DNA of 64,000 nt, taken from contig JALNQF010000163.1 of the NCBI GenBank assembly GCA_028456385.1, positions 1 to 64,000 of the forward strand, given 5' to 3'. Below the pieces are notes generated by a model. That model did not search any database and was not told where the DNA came from. It was given only the letters and a program-made list of their open reading frames with translations. Numbering within the stretch: the first letter of the stretch is position 1; the number at the start of each line of letters is the position of its first letter. The DNA comes from Ophiosphaerella korrae (Eukaryota; Ascomycota; Dothideomycetes; Pleosporales; Phaeosphaeriaceae). A program made the translations under genes and the position numbers. Of this stretch, positions 1-13,627 are shown piece after piece.

Positions 1-1230
1 AGATACTAGAAAAACTATAAATAGATATTATAATAGACTTTATTATAAGACTACTAATATTAAAGGACTTAGTAATAAGAATAAGATATAATATAATAAT
101 AGTAATTATAGACTAATTTATAAAATACACTAAGATAGAGGAATTCTAAAGTAACTATATAGCAAATTAGCTAGGATATATACTACTAGATATACTAATA
201 TAAAGATATAGAATACTAAAGAGTATTATTAGTAATAGAGATAAGCTTTTTACGTCTAATTACTAAATAACGCTACTTATAGTAATAAAGATAAAAAGAA
301 AGCTATTAATAGCTTATTATTTATAAATAGATAGATAGATAGAATAGACTAATAAGACGTTAAAAATATACCTAAAGATTTATAGTAATTAGAAGTAGAA
401 TAATTAGGTATTACTATTACCTATAGTATAATTAGTATATAATAATAAGTACTTAGAAGTAATAAGTAAAATACTATATTTTATAAACTATAGGATATAC
501 CTTAATTTATTTAAGAGAATACTACTAAAACCTAAGATAGAAGTAGTATTAGTTAGAGTTAAAGATATATAAGAACTCTATAATAAAATAAGATAAAGAC
601 TAGAAAAAGCTTAAAAATAAAGTATTTTATATATTAACTAAAAATAAAAAATAGTACCTTAGCTAAAAGAAAAAGATAAAGTATATCTTTATATAAAGAA
701 TCTATAGACAAAATAACCTAGTAAAAGACTAGACTATATTAAGGTTAGACTATTTTTAGTTAAAGAAGATAATAGGCTAGTAATAAAAACACTAAAACTA
801 CCTAAAGATACTAAGGTATACCCTAAGTTTTATATAAGCCTACTAGAACTAGCTAAGCTAAAAATACTAGTATAGTAATAATTCTAATATTAGAAAGAGG
901 AAGATAATAAGTTTAAAGTTAAAAACCTATAAGAATATTAAGAAATAGGACGTAACGCCTTTTAAAGTATATAGTTTCTCTAAAAGTAGCTAGGAAAATA
1001 AAAAGGCTACCTAGTAAGTAAAAATATATAAGAACTTAAAGCTAATCTATAGAATTATTAGTAGATACTTAAAAAAGTAAGAAATAAGTATAATATACTA
1101 GGATATATAAGATATATAAAGTTATAGCTAGGATATAATAGATATATTAGTAGAAAAAAGTTCTATAATAAACCTAACTATATAGAGCCTATAAAGCGCC
1201 TTTAGTTATAATAAATTTATCTAATAAGCT
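1..1230 (+). mobile_element. Ty3/gypsy chromovirus fragment: integrase and chromodomain end
   Basis: The window opens inside an integrase core. Ignoring RIP stop codons, bases 22-250 read as the gypsy integrase pattern (IDFI, a KDL-like turn, a VIID-like strand, then SIISNRDKLFTSNY). Bases about 300-440 match the later core segment that ends in LVYN. Around 830-860 a segment resembling FHVSLLEPA is seen, the usual link to the C-terminal chromodomain, and 960-1070 holds a decayed chromodomain-like stretch. Many in-frame TAA and TAG codons sit where glutamine or tryptophan is expected. This is the 3' part of one element; its 5' part is outside the window. The right limit is approximate and no LTR was delimited. 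Confidence 0.8.
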
Positions 1231-2479
1231 AATAGTAGACTAGATAGTAAGAGAAGAGGTAATATTAATAGTAGTAGTAGAATAGTTAAGAACTTATACT
1301 AAGACTTTATTACTTTCTTACTCTAACTCTAACGCTAGGTATAAGGCCTTATAATAAGTACGCTCTTTATTAGATTTTAATATTTTCTTATTACGTAGTA
1401 AATAAGTAATAATAATAGTAAGAAGTTTTTTATTATTATTAACTTTTTTATAAAACTTTTTATAAGTTTAATTAAAAGATTCCTAAGTTATACTAATATA
1501 GAGACGCCTTATATAAGTATACTTAGTATACTTTAAAGTAGAATCTAGTATAATAAAATAAAGAATACTTAAAAAAAAATAATATAGATAAAGTATTTTA
1601 GAAATATAGTTTATAGTAAAGATTTCTAATAAGAGATAAAGTCTATAAAACTATAAAGGAAGTAATATTATAGTAAGATAGTTTTTAACTAGAAGGTAGA
1701 GTAAACTACTTATAAGCTAGACCTAGCTAATAGAGGCCTAAACTTAAAGATAGACCTAGCGTAAGAAAAGAGGATAGTATTATAATACTAAGTAGTAGGT
1801 AAGCTATTATATTATACGTAATTAGGCTAGGTAATATAGTATAATAGAATATATAACTATTTAGTAGTAAATACTCTAGAGTAAATACTCTAAAGTAAAT
1901 ACTTTAGAATAAGTACTCTAGAGTAAATACTCTAGAGTAAGCGCTTAGAAATAAATACTAAATAGTAAGTATATAAGAACGTTAATAAACCTTTATAGAC
2001 TATTATATTTAATCTCTTCTTTACTTCTTATTTTAATAGAGTATTATAACTAATACTTTAATTAGATTCTTATCTACTTATTAATACTTATATACTTTAT
2101 AATACTCTAATAAGAGCTAACTATTAATTAAGTTAAATAACTAACTTATTTATTAACCTTACCTATCTTATAGAAGCTTACTTACTCTTATTACTCTTAC
2201 TAGTTCTAAGGTCTTAATACTTTATTATACTTATTTCTAGTTATTAAGTAATTAGTTCTATTTAGTTCTATCTTTTAATAATAGCTCTAATTTATACTTT
2301 ATTCTACTTTACGTAGTTTTATAGTTCTTTATTCTACGTTTTTAAAGCTTTAATTACTATCTTTATATCTTCTTTGTTATTAATTAATTTATTAATATAA
2401 TCCTTAATTATTTTCTATATAGTACTATCTAATTTATAACTACTTTTAGGGGCTTTACTTAATTATTTAGTTAAACTTT
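1231..2479. other. AT-rich sequence with no recognised coding remnant
   Basis: This stretch has the same RIP composition as its flanks. I could not align it to a retroelement domain on either strand. It carries the 14-bp tandem repeat listed separately. It may include LTR or non-coding transposon sequence. Confidence 0.5.
1871..1954. repeat. 14-bp tandem repeat, six units, palindromic core
   Basis: Six adjacent 14-base units start at 1871, 1885, 1899, 1913, 1927 and 1941. The consensus is ATACTCTAGAGTAA, and units 1, 4 and 5 contain the perfect 12-base palindrome TACTCTAGAGTA. The last unit is the most divergent. The array sits between the two gypsy remnants. Confidence 0.85.
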
Positions 2480-3010
2480 CTACTATTATATTGGCTAGAC
2501 TACGCGCTACTTATACTTTACTTCTTATAATAACTAAATTAGTAAAGTATAATAGGCTTACTAGAGTCGACTTCCTAATAGCCTAAAAAGTATTAGTAGA
2601 TTAGAAAGTAATAATAAAAGCTTATATAGTAATCTATAATAGGCTATAAATAATAGAAGATATTTTATAACTATCTTAGTATTATTACTTATAGTTAATA
2701 ATTAAATTACTAATGCTATCCTAATAATATACGTCTTTACTACTTATATATTCCTACTAATCTATAATCTATTACTTATATCTATTCTTAGTAATTATAG
2801 ATTATAGATTACTAATCTATTAATCTATAATTATTTTCTATTTATATACTTAATAGATTAGGGGATTACTTACGTATCCTAATTATAAGTAGTTTCTTAA
2901 TTAAAGTTACTACTCTACTTATTTTATACTTTATTAGCTCCTAAAGTAGAACTAATTAGTTCTATCTCGATTTCTCTTATTACGCTTATAATAAGTAGAA
3001 GATAATAAAA
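2480..3010 (+). repeat. Left arm of a roughly 0.5-kb inverted repeat
   Basis: The reverse complement of this segment aligns by eye with about 7265-7740. Shared stretches include the block around 2880-2990 against 7270-7400, and the block around 2620-2725 against 7490-7620 with its TATTATTAGGATAG core. The copies differ by scattered transitions, as expected after independent RIP. The arms flank the second gypsy element. They could be two copies of another transposon in opposite orientation. They are not the element's own LTRs, which would be direct repeats. Limits are approximate. Confidence 0.75.
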
Positions 3011-6000
3011 GAATAAACTTAGAATATCTAGTATATCTAGAAATATTTTAGGTATTATATTTAAATATATACTATTACTTATATAAAGAAATAAAAGTAT
3101 AAAACTATATATAGCTAAAATAAAAAGTAAGATATAACTATATAAGAGTAATCCTAAAGAAAGAAATTAAAGAATAGGAAATAATTAAAATACCTAATAA
3201 GGAATATATATTAATTAGACTAGGACCTAAATTATCTAAAGAATATATTAAAGAAAGACTATAGTATAAGTATATATATAATAAATATCTAAAATATAAG
3301 AATAATAAATATAAAATAAAGTAATAGCTTTAGAAAGATAGATAATTTAAAGAAAAACCTAAGTAAGAAAAGCTAGAAAGTATATTAGGCCTATATATTA
3401 TAAAAAATAGAATATACTAAAGAAAGAAAGTATAATTAATAATTAATAGTAGAGCTATAAAGAACTTTATATCTAAGAAGTTTATAAAAAACTAAGTAAT
3501 AAGTTATACTATAAAGAAATACTTATAATAACTAAGTATAATTAAAGAAAAACTATTTTAAGAACTTATTAAGTTTAAAACAATACCTTTAATATTAAAA
3601 CTAAAAAGATTAGAAATTAAGAATATAGTTATAGATATAATAATAATTAATAATAAATAAGATATAATATTAGGTATACTATAGTTATAATTAACTAACC
3701 TAAAGATTAACTAGAGAATAAAGAAAATTAGCTACTTTAAAAAATATATATTAAAAGCTAATATAACTATATATAAAGGATAGTTCTTAGAAGAATATAA
3801 GAAATAGAAAAAATAACTTACTAAACTAGATAACTACTTTCTAGAATACTAACTATAGGATTTAGTAATAGAACTAAAAAAAAGAAAAAATATAAGATAG
3901 AGCCTAGTCTATAAAAAAATAGAAGAAGAATCTAAGATTAAATAAGTATTTATCTAAAATATAACTAAGAAAAAATAGATATAAAGATCTAACTTCTTAA
4001 TAGTATATAGACTTATATTTATAGATAAGAAAAGAATAGATAAGAAATAACCTTATATAGATTTTAGAAAAATAAACGTTATTATAAATAATAACTAATA
4101 TCCTTTACTATAAATTAATAAAATATAAGATAGACTAAAGAAAACTTAAATCTTTACTAAACTAGATATCTAAAACGCGTACTACTAGATTAGAATTAAA
4201 AAAAGAAATAAATAGAAAACTACTTTTAGAATATAATATAAACTATTTAAATACTTAGTTATACTATTTAGACTAATAAATATACTAGTAGCGTTCTAAG
4301 AAAGAATTAATATAGTACTAAGAAAGTACTTAGATATATTTATATTTATATACCTAGATAATATCTTTATATTCTTAGAAATAGAAGAAGAACACGTATA
4401 ATATATATATAAGGTACTAGAAAAACTAGTAGAAAATAAATTATTTTTTAAAATAAGAAAATATAAGTTCTATATAAAAGAAATAGACTTCCTTAGATTT
4501 ATTATAGAACTAGGAAAGATTAAGATTAACTTAAATAAGATTAAAGTAATCTAAGAATAGCTAATACCTAAGAATTTACAAGAAGTATAATAATTCTATA
4601 GACTAGTAAACTTTTATAAGAAATTAATAATAGACTAGTTTAAGCTAATAGAACTACTAATAAACTTTATAAAAAAAGATATACTATTTAAATAAATAAA
4701 GGAATATAATAAAGTATTTAACTAAATTAAGTAAAAATTTATTAAAAACCTAGTTATTAGGATATATAATCTAGACTTACTAGTAATAGTAAAAATAGAT
4801 ATATCTAATTTAGTCTATAGAATAGTACTAATACAAGAAAATCTAGATATAAAATAAGAATACTTAGTTAAATACTTTTCTAAGAAAATAAAGCTAGTAG
4901 AACTTAACTACTTAATTTATAATAAAGAAATACTAGTAATCTATAAAGTATTTAAATAATAGAGAGTATACTTATAAAAAGTAAAATATTAAATAAAAGT
5001 TTATATAAACTATAAAAATCTTATAAGATTTATAATAAATAAAGACTTATTATAATACTATATAAGATAGTAGGAGTTCTTATTAATATTTAATATAGAA
5101 ATTATATATACTAAAGGTAAAAATAACTAATTTATAGATACTTTAAGTAGAAAACTAAACTTATAAAAAGAAGTAAATACTACTAGTATAGTTTTAGTTA
5201 AGAATAAAGATAGATATTTAGTTTTAAATATACTTAAAATAGCTATAATAATTAAAAGAAAAAGTAGTAAGCTAGATAAATAGATTTAGAAAGAAATAGA
5301 AAAAGCTTCTAAAGAAATAAAAAAACTTAAGATTTAAAAAGAAATTATAAAAGTATATAAAAGAACGTATATACTAAATAAAATATAAAGAGAGTTTATA
5401 TAATAATTTTATAAACTACTAGTATATAGATACTAAAGTATTAATAAAATATTAGATAGACTTCTAAAAAACTACTATATTCTAAAAGTAAGATAACTAG
5501 TAATAGAAGTACTATAAAAATAAGTATAATAGATATATACTATATAAGATACTATAACTAGTTAAGATACTAGAATAACTATAAAGAGTTATTATAATAG
5601 ACTTTATTATAAAATTACCTAAGTCTAAAGACTTAATAATAAGAGTTAAATATAATAAAATCTTAATAATAGTAAATAAGCTTATAAAGTACTTATACTT
5701 TAAACTATATAAAAAGAAAAGTAAGATAGAAGTTACTATATACTAGGTTCTAAAAACTATAGTTAGCTAATATAGTATTCTAGATAAAATTATTATAGAT
5801 AGAGATATAAGATTTATATTATAGTTATAAGAAATAATAATAATATTATTAGGAATCTAGTATATAATATTAATAGTATACTACCTATAAATAAATAAAT
5901 AATTAGAACCTATAAACTAAATAGTAAAATAGTATTTAAGATACTACTTAAACTATAATTAGAATAATTAGGTATAGTTACTACTTATAGTATAGTTAGT

Positions 6001-6650
6001 ATATAATAGTGTAAAGAATATAGTAATAAAAGTATTACTTTTTTTTATAAACTATAGATTTAACTCTAATATATATTAGATACTAAAATTTTAAGTATCT
6101 TAGTTTTTAAGAGAAGAAAATTTTATAAATAAACTTAAGGATATATATAATTAACTATAATAAGATATAGAATTTTTATAAGATTAAATAGTAAAATACT
6201 ATAATAAAAAATACTAAAAGAGACCTTAATTTAAAGATAAAGAAAAAGTATAGTTAATATAAAGAAATATTAAAAGTAAATAATTAAGTTCTAAACTAGA
6301 TTATATAAAGATAAAACTATATAAGATTAAGAAAGAAGTTATACTAGTTATATTTAAATTAAAGCTACTAGATAAGATAAGGATATACTTAATATTCTAC
6401 GTAGTACTACTAGAAAAAGTACTATAAAAAGTAGATATATATAAAGAATAAAAAAAATAAAAAGTTAAAAAAATCTTATAATACTAGTTCTATAATAGAA
6501 AGAACTACTACTTAGTAAAATAAATAAGTATAGATAAAAAAAAGAAACTATAGAAAGATATATAAGAACTAGAAGATAACTTTAACTACTTTAAAAAAAC
6601 TAAAGGAGTTCTAAAGTTAAAACCTTCTAGAATACCTAGTAGTAAATAAA
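3010..6650 (+). mobile_element. Ty3/gypsy chromovirus pol remnant, RIP-inactivated
   Basis: A full collinear pol can be read through RIP stop codons on the + strand. About 3430-3780 is an aspartic protease, with an altered DSGA-type active site (NSRA) and the DIILG flap. About 4000-4560 is reverse transcriptase, with YIDFRKIN and the catalytic YxDD now YLDN at 4351. About 4770-5160 is RNase H, and 5370-5500 an HHCC-like region. About 5590-6010 is the integrase core (IIDFIIKLPKSKD), and 6400-6640 a chromodomain with YYLVK-W spacing. Glutamine and tryptophan codons are systematically stops. A gag-like region may precede the protease but I could not confirm it. Confidence 0.88.
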
Positions 6651-7264
6651 GAAGACTTACGTTACTAATATTAGGTAAAGAGGCGCTAGACGTTCCTAAT
6701 ATAATAAGAACCTAAGTAGCCTATATTATAGACTTAAAGTTTAGTTTAAACTCTAAGAAAATAGTTTATATAATAGACTTCTTATTATTTAAAGCTTTTA
6801 TTTTATAAAAATAAATTAAATAAGTATAGTTCTTTACTTATATACTTAGAATATAGTTATACTTTTTTTTAGCTTCTATAATCTATAATAATAGTTTATC
6901 TTAAGTATAGTTAATAGCTCTCTTTATTATATTTAAGTATAGATATATAAATAAGCTTAATAAACTTATACTTTATAAGAGATACTTTAGAAAAATTATA
7001 AAAAGAACGTATATTAGCTTAAATATACGCTTTATAAGCTTTACTATATTTTAAAAAAAAATAAACTAATAAAAGGTTAGAAAACTTATAATAAGAATAA
7101 AGAAATATTTTAATACTATAATATAATATGTAATTAGCTAATTAAAGATAATAAAGAGTAGACTTAGTAGGTATAAAAATAGAGAATAAAGAACTTAATA
7201 TTAATAAAGAAACTAGCTTAATAATATTAGCTCTAGTAAAAGATAATAAAAACCTATTTAAAGA
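6651..7264. other. AT-rich sequence between the pol remnant and the right inverted-repeat arm
   Basis: About 600 bases of RIP-type sequence with no recognised domain. It may hold the 3' untranslated part or LTR of the upstream gypsy element, but no repeat partner was found at its 5' side. Confidence 0.4.
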
Positions 7265-7740
7265 AAAGAATAGTATTATAGGTATAATAAAAGAAATTAA
7301 AATAGAGCTAATTAGTTTTAACTTAAAAGCTAATAAAGTATAAAATAAGTAGAGTAATAACTTTAATTAAGAAACTACTTATAATTAGAATATATAATAG
7401 TAATTTATAATTATATATAAATAGATTAAAGGTAATCTATAATATTATATAAATAGATTAGTATAAGTATATAGTTATAACTATATATATTATTAGGATA
7501 GTATTAGTAATTTAATTTCTTAACTATAGAACGCTAATACAAGATAATTATAAGATATTTTCTATTATTTATAGTTATTATAGATTACTTATATAAGCTT
7601 TTACTATTAACTTTTAATCTACTAATACTTTATAAGATAAGCTACTTATAGTTAATAATAAGAGGCTTATTATAATAGTTATAGTATAATTAATTAGATA
7701 GATTAGTTAAGTTAAGTAAAGTAGCTTAAGTTATAAGTAA
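7265..7740 (-). repeat. Right arm of a roughly 0.5-kb inverted repeat
   Basis: This is the inverted partner of 2480-3010. Colinearity holds across the AGTAGTTTCTTAATTAAAG block (as its complement) and the ATTATTAGGATAGTATTAG block. The two arms are separated by about 4.2 kb that contains the chromovirus. See the left arm for alternatives. Confidence 0.75.
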
Positions 7741-7975
7741 GTATATTAGTTACTTAGCTTAGTAGAGCTTATTAATAGTACTAAGTATACTCTAATAGCT
7801 TTTTACTTTAGACTTCTTATAGCTTTTTTATAATTTATTTCTAGAATAAACTTTTTTTTTAAAAGTTTATATCTATATATATTACTTATAGCTAAGCTAG
7901 TATTAGAGTACTTTTAGTATCTTAAAGAAAAAAGTATAAATTTAGTATATTTAGTTACTAGTAAAACTGTATATA

Positions 7976-8626
7976 AAATAGTGTTATAGATTCTCGAGCC
8001 TTCTACGCACAGACCTGCCCCCTCCGAACGCACTAGCAATCCGCATGTGTCCGCCCCTTGTAGGCAGTCTCACAACATCGCAAAACAAGGCTCTACGAAT
8101 TATTAGAGAAGAATCTCGTACACACTTTTTCTTACAGAATCTGTAGTTTGCATACGTGTTGCGCAGCCCAACACGATATAGCGTTGTTATACGCCACATT
8201 CCGCTTCATAGCATCATCAGAGAGCGTAAGTAAAATCAATGTATTCAAGGCTGTAGATATGTAGCGACAGCGTATAGGAAAGCGGTGCTGTACTTTTGAG
8301 TAATTGCACAGTATTACGGTATGCAGATTGGCGTGTCGTCTGCTCGTTCGTCAATGCAAGCCCTACTAGAAGGTTCCTAACAACTAGATAGATGCGTGTA
8401 GTATTATGGTAGGGCCAAAAAAGTTCAAGCGTGATGGTTAGTGTCAGTAAAGCCAATTATGAAACTCGACCCCCATCTTTGTGAGTTTGCTGACAAACTT
8501 CAGCATTAGCTCAGGTACGATGGCAGAATTTGATCACTACATGTAGCTAATGAGGTCTCGAAGTTTGTTCAATCCGAATCTTGTACACTATCGGTACCTC
8601 AGTAAAACAGCATTTCACTCGCCAAA
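7976..8626. other. Intergenic spacer at the island boundary; 5' flank of the Old Yellow Enzyme gene
   Basis: Normal-composition DNA begins here. Short open stretches occur but have no family resemblance. The final part is the presumed promoter and leader of the gene starting at 8627. No clear TATA box was assigned. Confidence 0.5.
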
Positions 8627-9971
<1,345 letters not shown>

Positions 9972-10304
9972 CCACACCATGACCTTTCATACATTTTCAC
10001 TGCCATCTCTCGGCGGCTAGAATAGATACTCGTATAAAATAGAGACTAGACTAGATCGAATTTGCTATGGATAAAGCTCGTGAGTAGGAGCCATCTTTGG
10101 CTTACGTGTGTGTAAACCTCTCCAAATTGTAACAGTTTGTGAGGGGCAATTTGAGCGGCTTGCTGCATTTCAAGCCTGATTTGACTTAGGATTTCGATTT
10201 CAACACTGATGATGAGAACACAATAGTAAATATAAGTCACAGGCAACAAACCAAGTTCACACGGAATGTTCTAAGATGGCGATGGCACAAGATATCAAAC
10301 CAAT
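9972..10304. other. Intergenic region between convergent genes
   Basis: 333 bases between two stop codons, holding the 3' untranslated regions and terminators of the Old Yellow Enzyme and the FAD monooxygenase. No further gene seen. Confidence 0.6.
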
Positions 10305-11851
10305 CTATAGCACCGATCTAAACCTGTCTCCAATATCCGTCCGGCCTTGTTGCGCACTGCAGAACTCGGCCTCCTTCCACCTTCTTTCTACATCTTCTTC
10401 ACAGACATATGTCAGCAGCCACGTTCCTACCCCGCCCCATCGCCACGCGAACGGATCATCACCAAGCGTTAAACCTTGCTCTTCGTACTGCACTTGGCTG
10501 ACCTTGCCTTTCCCATTAAATTCCGCATAGGCACGGAGTTTGAAGTCCCGTTCTCGCTGTTCCGGACCGTCATGTATATGGTAGAGATTCTGCTGAGTAT
10601 TTCCACGAGAAACGACCCGTTCAGTACGCTCTCGGCGGCATTGCTCATATACATACAAAGCTCTTCGTTTCTCTGCCGTGCTCTTTCCATTTAATCTCCC
10701 CAAACACAATCCCAGAACATGACCGTCCTCCAGACTCATACCCGCACCACTTGCTAGGTAAGGCAGTGTGGCATGTGCTGCGTCGCCTAGGATCGTAAAT
10801 GCCCCAGATGTATGGGACCAAGTTGGATCGAGACTAGGCCGTATCATTAGACGCCATTTGAAAACGGAATCGCAGAGAGCTAGGAGCTTAGATATTCGTG
10901 GGTCCCAGTCTTTATATAGCGCACGCATTTCGTCAACGTTTCCAGACAATGTATTCGCGCCGGCAGGCATGTCGTCTGGTACTAAAAGTACCATGTTAAA
11001 AAGTTTACCGCCCCGTAGAACGTAGTTGACTAGAGTATGTTAGCATTTGAATGGTCTCTGATAGCTGAGTGTTCATGCCTGCATGTGCATCTGGTCCAAT
11101 CCAATAATTGACTTGTGGGTCTTCGACGAAACTCCTAAGCTCTGGATCTTTCATCATATCTTCTGTATTCAGCAGTAGCCTGTACGCCAAGTCTCCAGTC
11201 AACAACGGTGGGTCTTCGTGGCCCAGTAGAATTTCGCGGCACTTTGAGTTAATGCCATCTGCGCCAACGATGAGATCTGCTTTAAATGCTCTCCCATCTT
11301 CGCACACCGCGATCGCAATGGTCGAATCTCCGTCGTTACTGGTTTGGTATTTCACATCTATCACTTTGGCTTTCGTTGTCAACCTCGCACCCAGTTCGAC
11401 CGCCCTCTCAAGTAATCCTGCATGTAAATTCGCACGATGAAAGTCCCAAAACGGTGTGCCACAAGACTCTTCATATTCATGGAAATTCATCTCACTAATT
11501 TTATTGCCCTTCCAACCAATCATATTGCAAAGTCTCGGGAATGTAGCATGTTTGGATAATGTTTCTTCTAGTCCCCAGGATATGAGGATTCGACTGGCGT
11601 TAGGGAGGCATTGTATTCCGGCACCGATCTCTCCTATCTCCGTAGCGGTTTCGAGGATATGGACATTGTGGCCGGCGAGAAGAATAGAGATTGCTGCGCC
11701 CAAGCCGCCCAGGCCAGCGCCAACAATTATAACCTAAGTTGTCAGATTTGAGATTCGCCATTGAGATTTACTAAGATAGGTTATTTACGTCGAGTCTACT
11801 TGATGCCGCTCGTTGCTGTTGGCGGATTACTTCAGGTTTGCTGGGAGCCAT
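10305..11851 (-). CDS. FAD-dependent aromatic-ring monooxygenase (salicylate hydroxylase-like)
   Basis: Predicted 480-residue group A flavoprotein monooxygenase. Exons (minus strand) are 11789-11851, 11079-11733 and 10305-11029. Intron 1 is 55 bp, GT-AG. Intron 2 (11030-11078) is 49 bp with a GC donor (CAG|GCATGA), a GCTAAC branch site and a CTAG acceptor. Removing it joins DAHAVNYVLRGGK in frame. The start at 11851 restores the Rossmann motif VIIVGAGLGGLGAA at about residues 22-35. Other motifs are IVGADGINS mid-protein and GDAAHATLPYLASGAG, the FAD ribityl/phosphate motif, in the last exon. This class hydroxylates phenolic compounds with NAD(P)H and O2. Its neighbours, an Old Yellow Enzyme and a deacetylase, suggest a small catabolic or specialised-metabolism group; that link is inference. 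Confidence 0.9.
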
Positions 11852-12448
11852 AACGTCACTAGTGCGGTCTTCGAAGCTGTGTCTCGCAAGTTTCGGAATA
11901 TACGACCTTGCGCGATATTATGTTTTACAACATGTCAAAGCCTTCGATTTGTAGCTTCCAACGTGACGATAATCCCCGAGCTTTCTTCCTTCGTCGCCAT
12001 TCTTCCACGTACTGTGCCCAAACGCACCTTCCGACGGCTGAATCCGAGGTAATCAGATTAGCGCCAGGTCACCTAGGGTGGGGTTCAGCGATTGGGCAGA
12101 GAATATAAGCTAACAAGCAGTGCATATGCATACGGTGGTGAGCTGATTGTGCTCGGATGCAAGAGTGGGGGAACATTGAGCTTGTTGAGGGGCACAAACT
12201 TTATCGCAGTACATGTGTATGTACATTGGTCAATGCTTCGATACTAATACCGTTCTACTGGATCAAAAAAATATTGCCGGTATCTCTCGCCGAGCAGTAG
12301 AGTATTTTAGAAGATGTTTTGTAAATGTCAACTTTGCCGGAAGAGACGCTGGCAGGTAAAGCACAAGGCCGATACAGAAACGTGCTTAATTTCCTCAGGA
12401 ACAAAATATGGTTAAGTTGCGCAACCTCTACCGCTCTAGCAGGACGAG
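11852..12448. other. Intergenic region, no gene seen
   Basis: About 600 bases between the start of the FAD monooxygenase and the stop of the deacetylase. It holds the promoter side of the monooxygenase. Open stretches here lack family motifs. Confidence 0.5.
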
Positions 12449-13627
12449 TTATTGTGGAATCGGTCCATTATACTCGAATCCGGAGTATGCTTTACCTTCC
12501 TTTTGTAGTCTCAATATCTCGCCCGGCGCTGCTGGCATTTTAGCGCCTTGTGGAACGAGATTGTTCTTCTTGAAATCGTCTGCCATCTCTCCCATTGTCA
12601 CCCATTGAACCCCCTCATGCTTGTTAATGTGTTCAATGATCCTTTATACTGTCAGCTGGCACATCCGCTGCTTGAATTGCTAATGACAAACCTCTCGTGC
12701 ATGAGCAAAACATGCGGTCGCCCAGAAACATCGGGATGAATAGTCATTGGAAACACGAACTCGTCATACTCGCGGTAGAAGTAGTCGAAGTGATCCATCC
12801 AGATTTGCTCCACGTCTCTCGGATTCACCCAACCATGTGAGTTCGCGCTATTCTTCATGAACATCATAGGCGGCAGATCGTCTATGTACCAGGAACCAGG
12901 AATTTCTACCATCCCGGTATTTTGTCCCCTCTGAAGTGGCTTCATCCATTCTTTTGCTGTTTTAGTATAATCAATCTTTGTCCACTCATCACCTGTTCGT
13001 AGCCAGTAGCACCGATGGTCCTCATGTGACATGGAGTGGTCATACTCGATACCATAAGAGAGCAGTAAATCACACCCTTCTTTTGAGGTCTCCCACCACG
13101 GGGTGACAGACCCGCGCGGTGGCTTGCCACAGAATTCAGTAAGCAACTTGTAGCTCTTATCAAGAACATCGCGCTGCTGTTCGAAGGTCATATCAGTAGG
13201 ATTCTCGTGCGAGTAGCCATGCAGACCAATCTCATGACCGGCATCGCGAATGGCGGCACAATCTTCGGGAAACGTTTCGAGGGAGTGACCTACGACAATA
13301 AGGGTTTGATAATAATGTTCAGGAGCAATCGAACATACCCGGTATGAACCAAGTTGTTTTGATTTTGTATTTGTCGAAAAGTTTAAGAAGGCGCTGCGTT
13401 CCTACTGTACCTGCCCAAAGACCTGTAGCCTATCAGTGACTACTAAACCTTAACTACGCTCTTGCTTCACCTCTACTAATATCAGATGTACTATCTTCCC
13501 CTCCATAGCTTCCCTGAATAAATATTACTGCGGCGTTCAAGAAGATGTGAGTGATTGTACGCACCAACCAACCAGCTACTGCGTCAACATCACACCCATA
13601 GCTTACTAGAACTTTCTTCTTCCCCAT
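12449..13627 (-). CDS. Polysaccharide deacetylase family protein (NodB fold, intracellular PgdA/PuuE-like)
   Basis: Predicted 326-residue metal-dependent deacetylase-fold protein without signal peptide. Five exons (minus strand): 13565-13627, 13471-13513, 13339-13422, 12692-13289 and 12449-12641. Introns are 51, 48, 49 and 50 bp, all GT-AG. The joined frame gives the family pattern: an N-terminal DVDAVAGW with the metal-type aspartate, then [23 protein letters not shown] (the HxxxH-like metal motif), [10 protein letters not shown], and [13 protein letters not shown] near the C-terminus. It resembles the cytosolic HpPgdA/PuuE subgroup more than secreted chitin deacetylases, so the substrate may be a small amide rather than chitin. 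It lies head to tail behind the FAD monooxygenase. Confidence 0.88.

Larger units (their letters stand above)
1..7975. repeat. AT-rich RIP-mutated transposon island
   Basis: The block is overwhelmingly A+T. CpA and TpG dinucleotides are almost absent while TpA is abundant, the expected outcome of repeat-induced point mutation, which converts CpA to TpA. Translated remnants of retroelement proteins keep their collinear motifs, but glutamine and tryptophan positions have become stop codons, as C-to-T and G-to-A change predicts. No open frame survives. The edge is abrupt: within about 30 bases near 7975 the sequence changes to ordinary GC content. The block starts before the window, so its left edge is not seen. 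Confidence 0.93.

Noticed and set aside
2480..7740. LTR pair of the chromovirus
   Set aside because: The two similar segments are in opposite orientation, whereas LTRs are direct repeats.
11005..11080. Possible frameshift in the FAD monooxygenase
   Set aside because: A 49-bp GC-AG intron with a good branch site explains the frame change and restores the family motif, so the gene was called intact.
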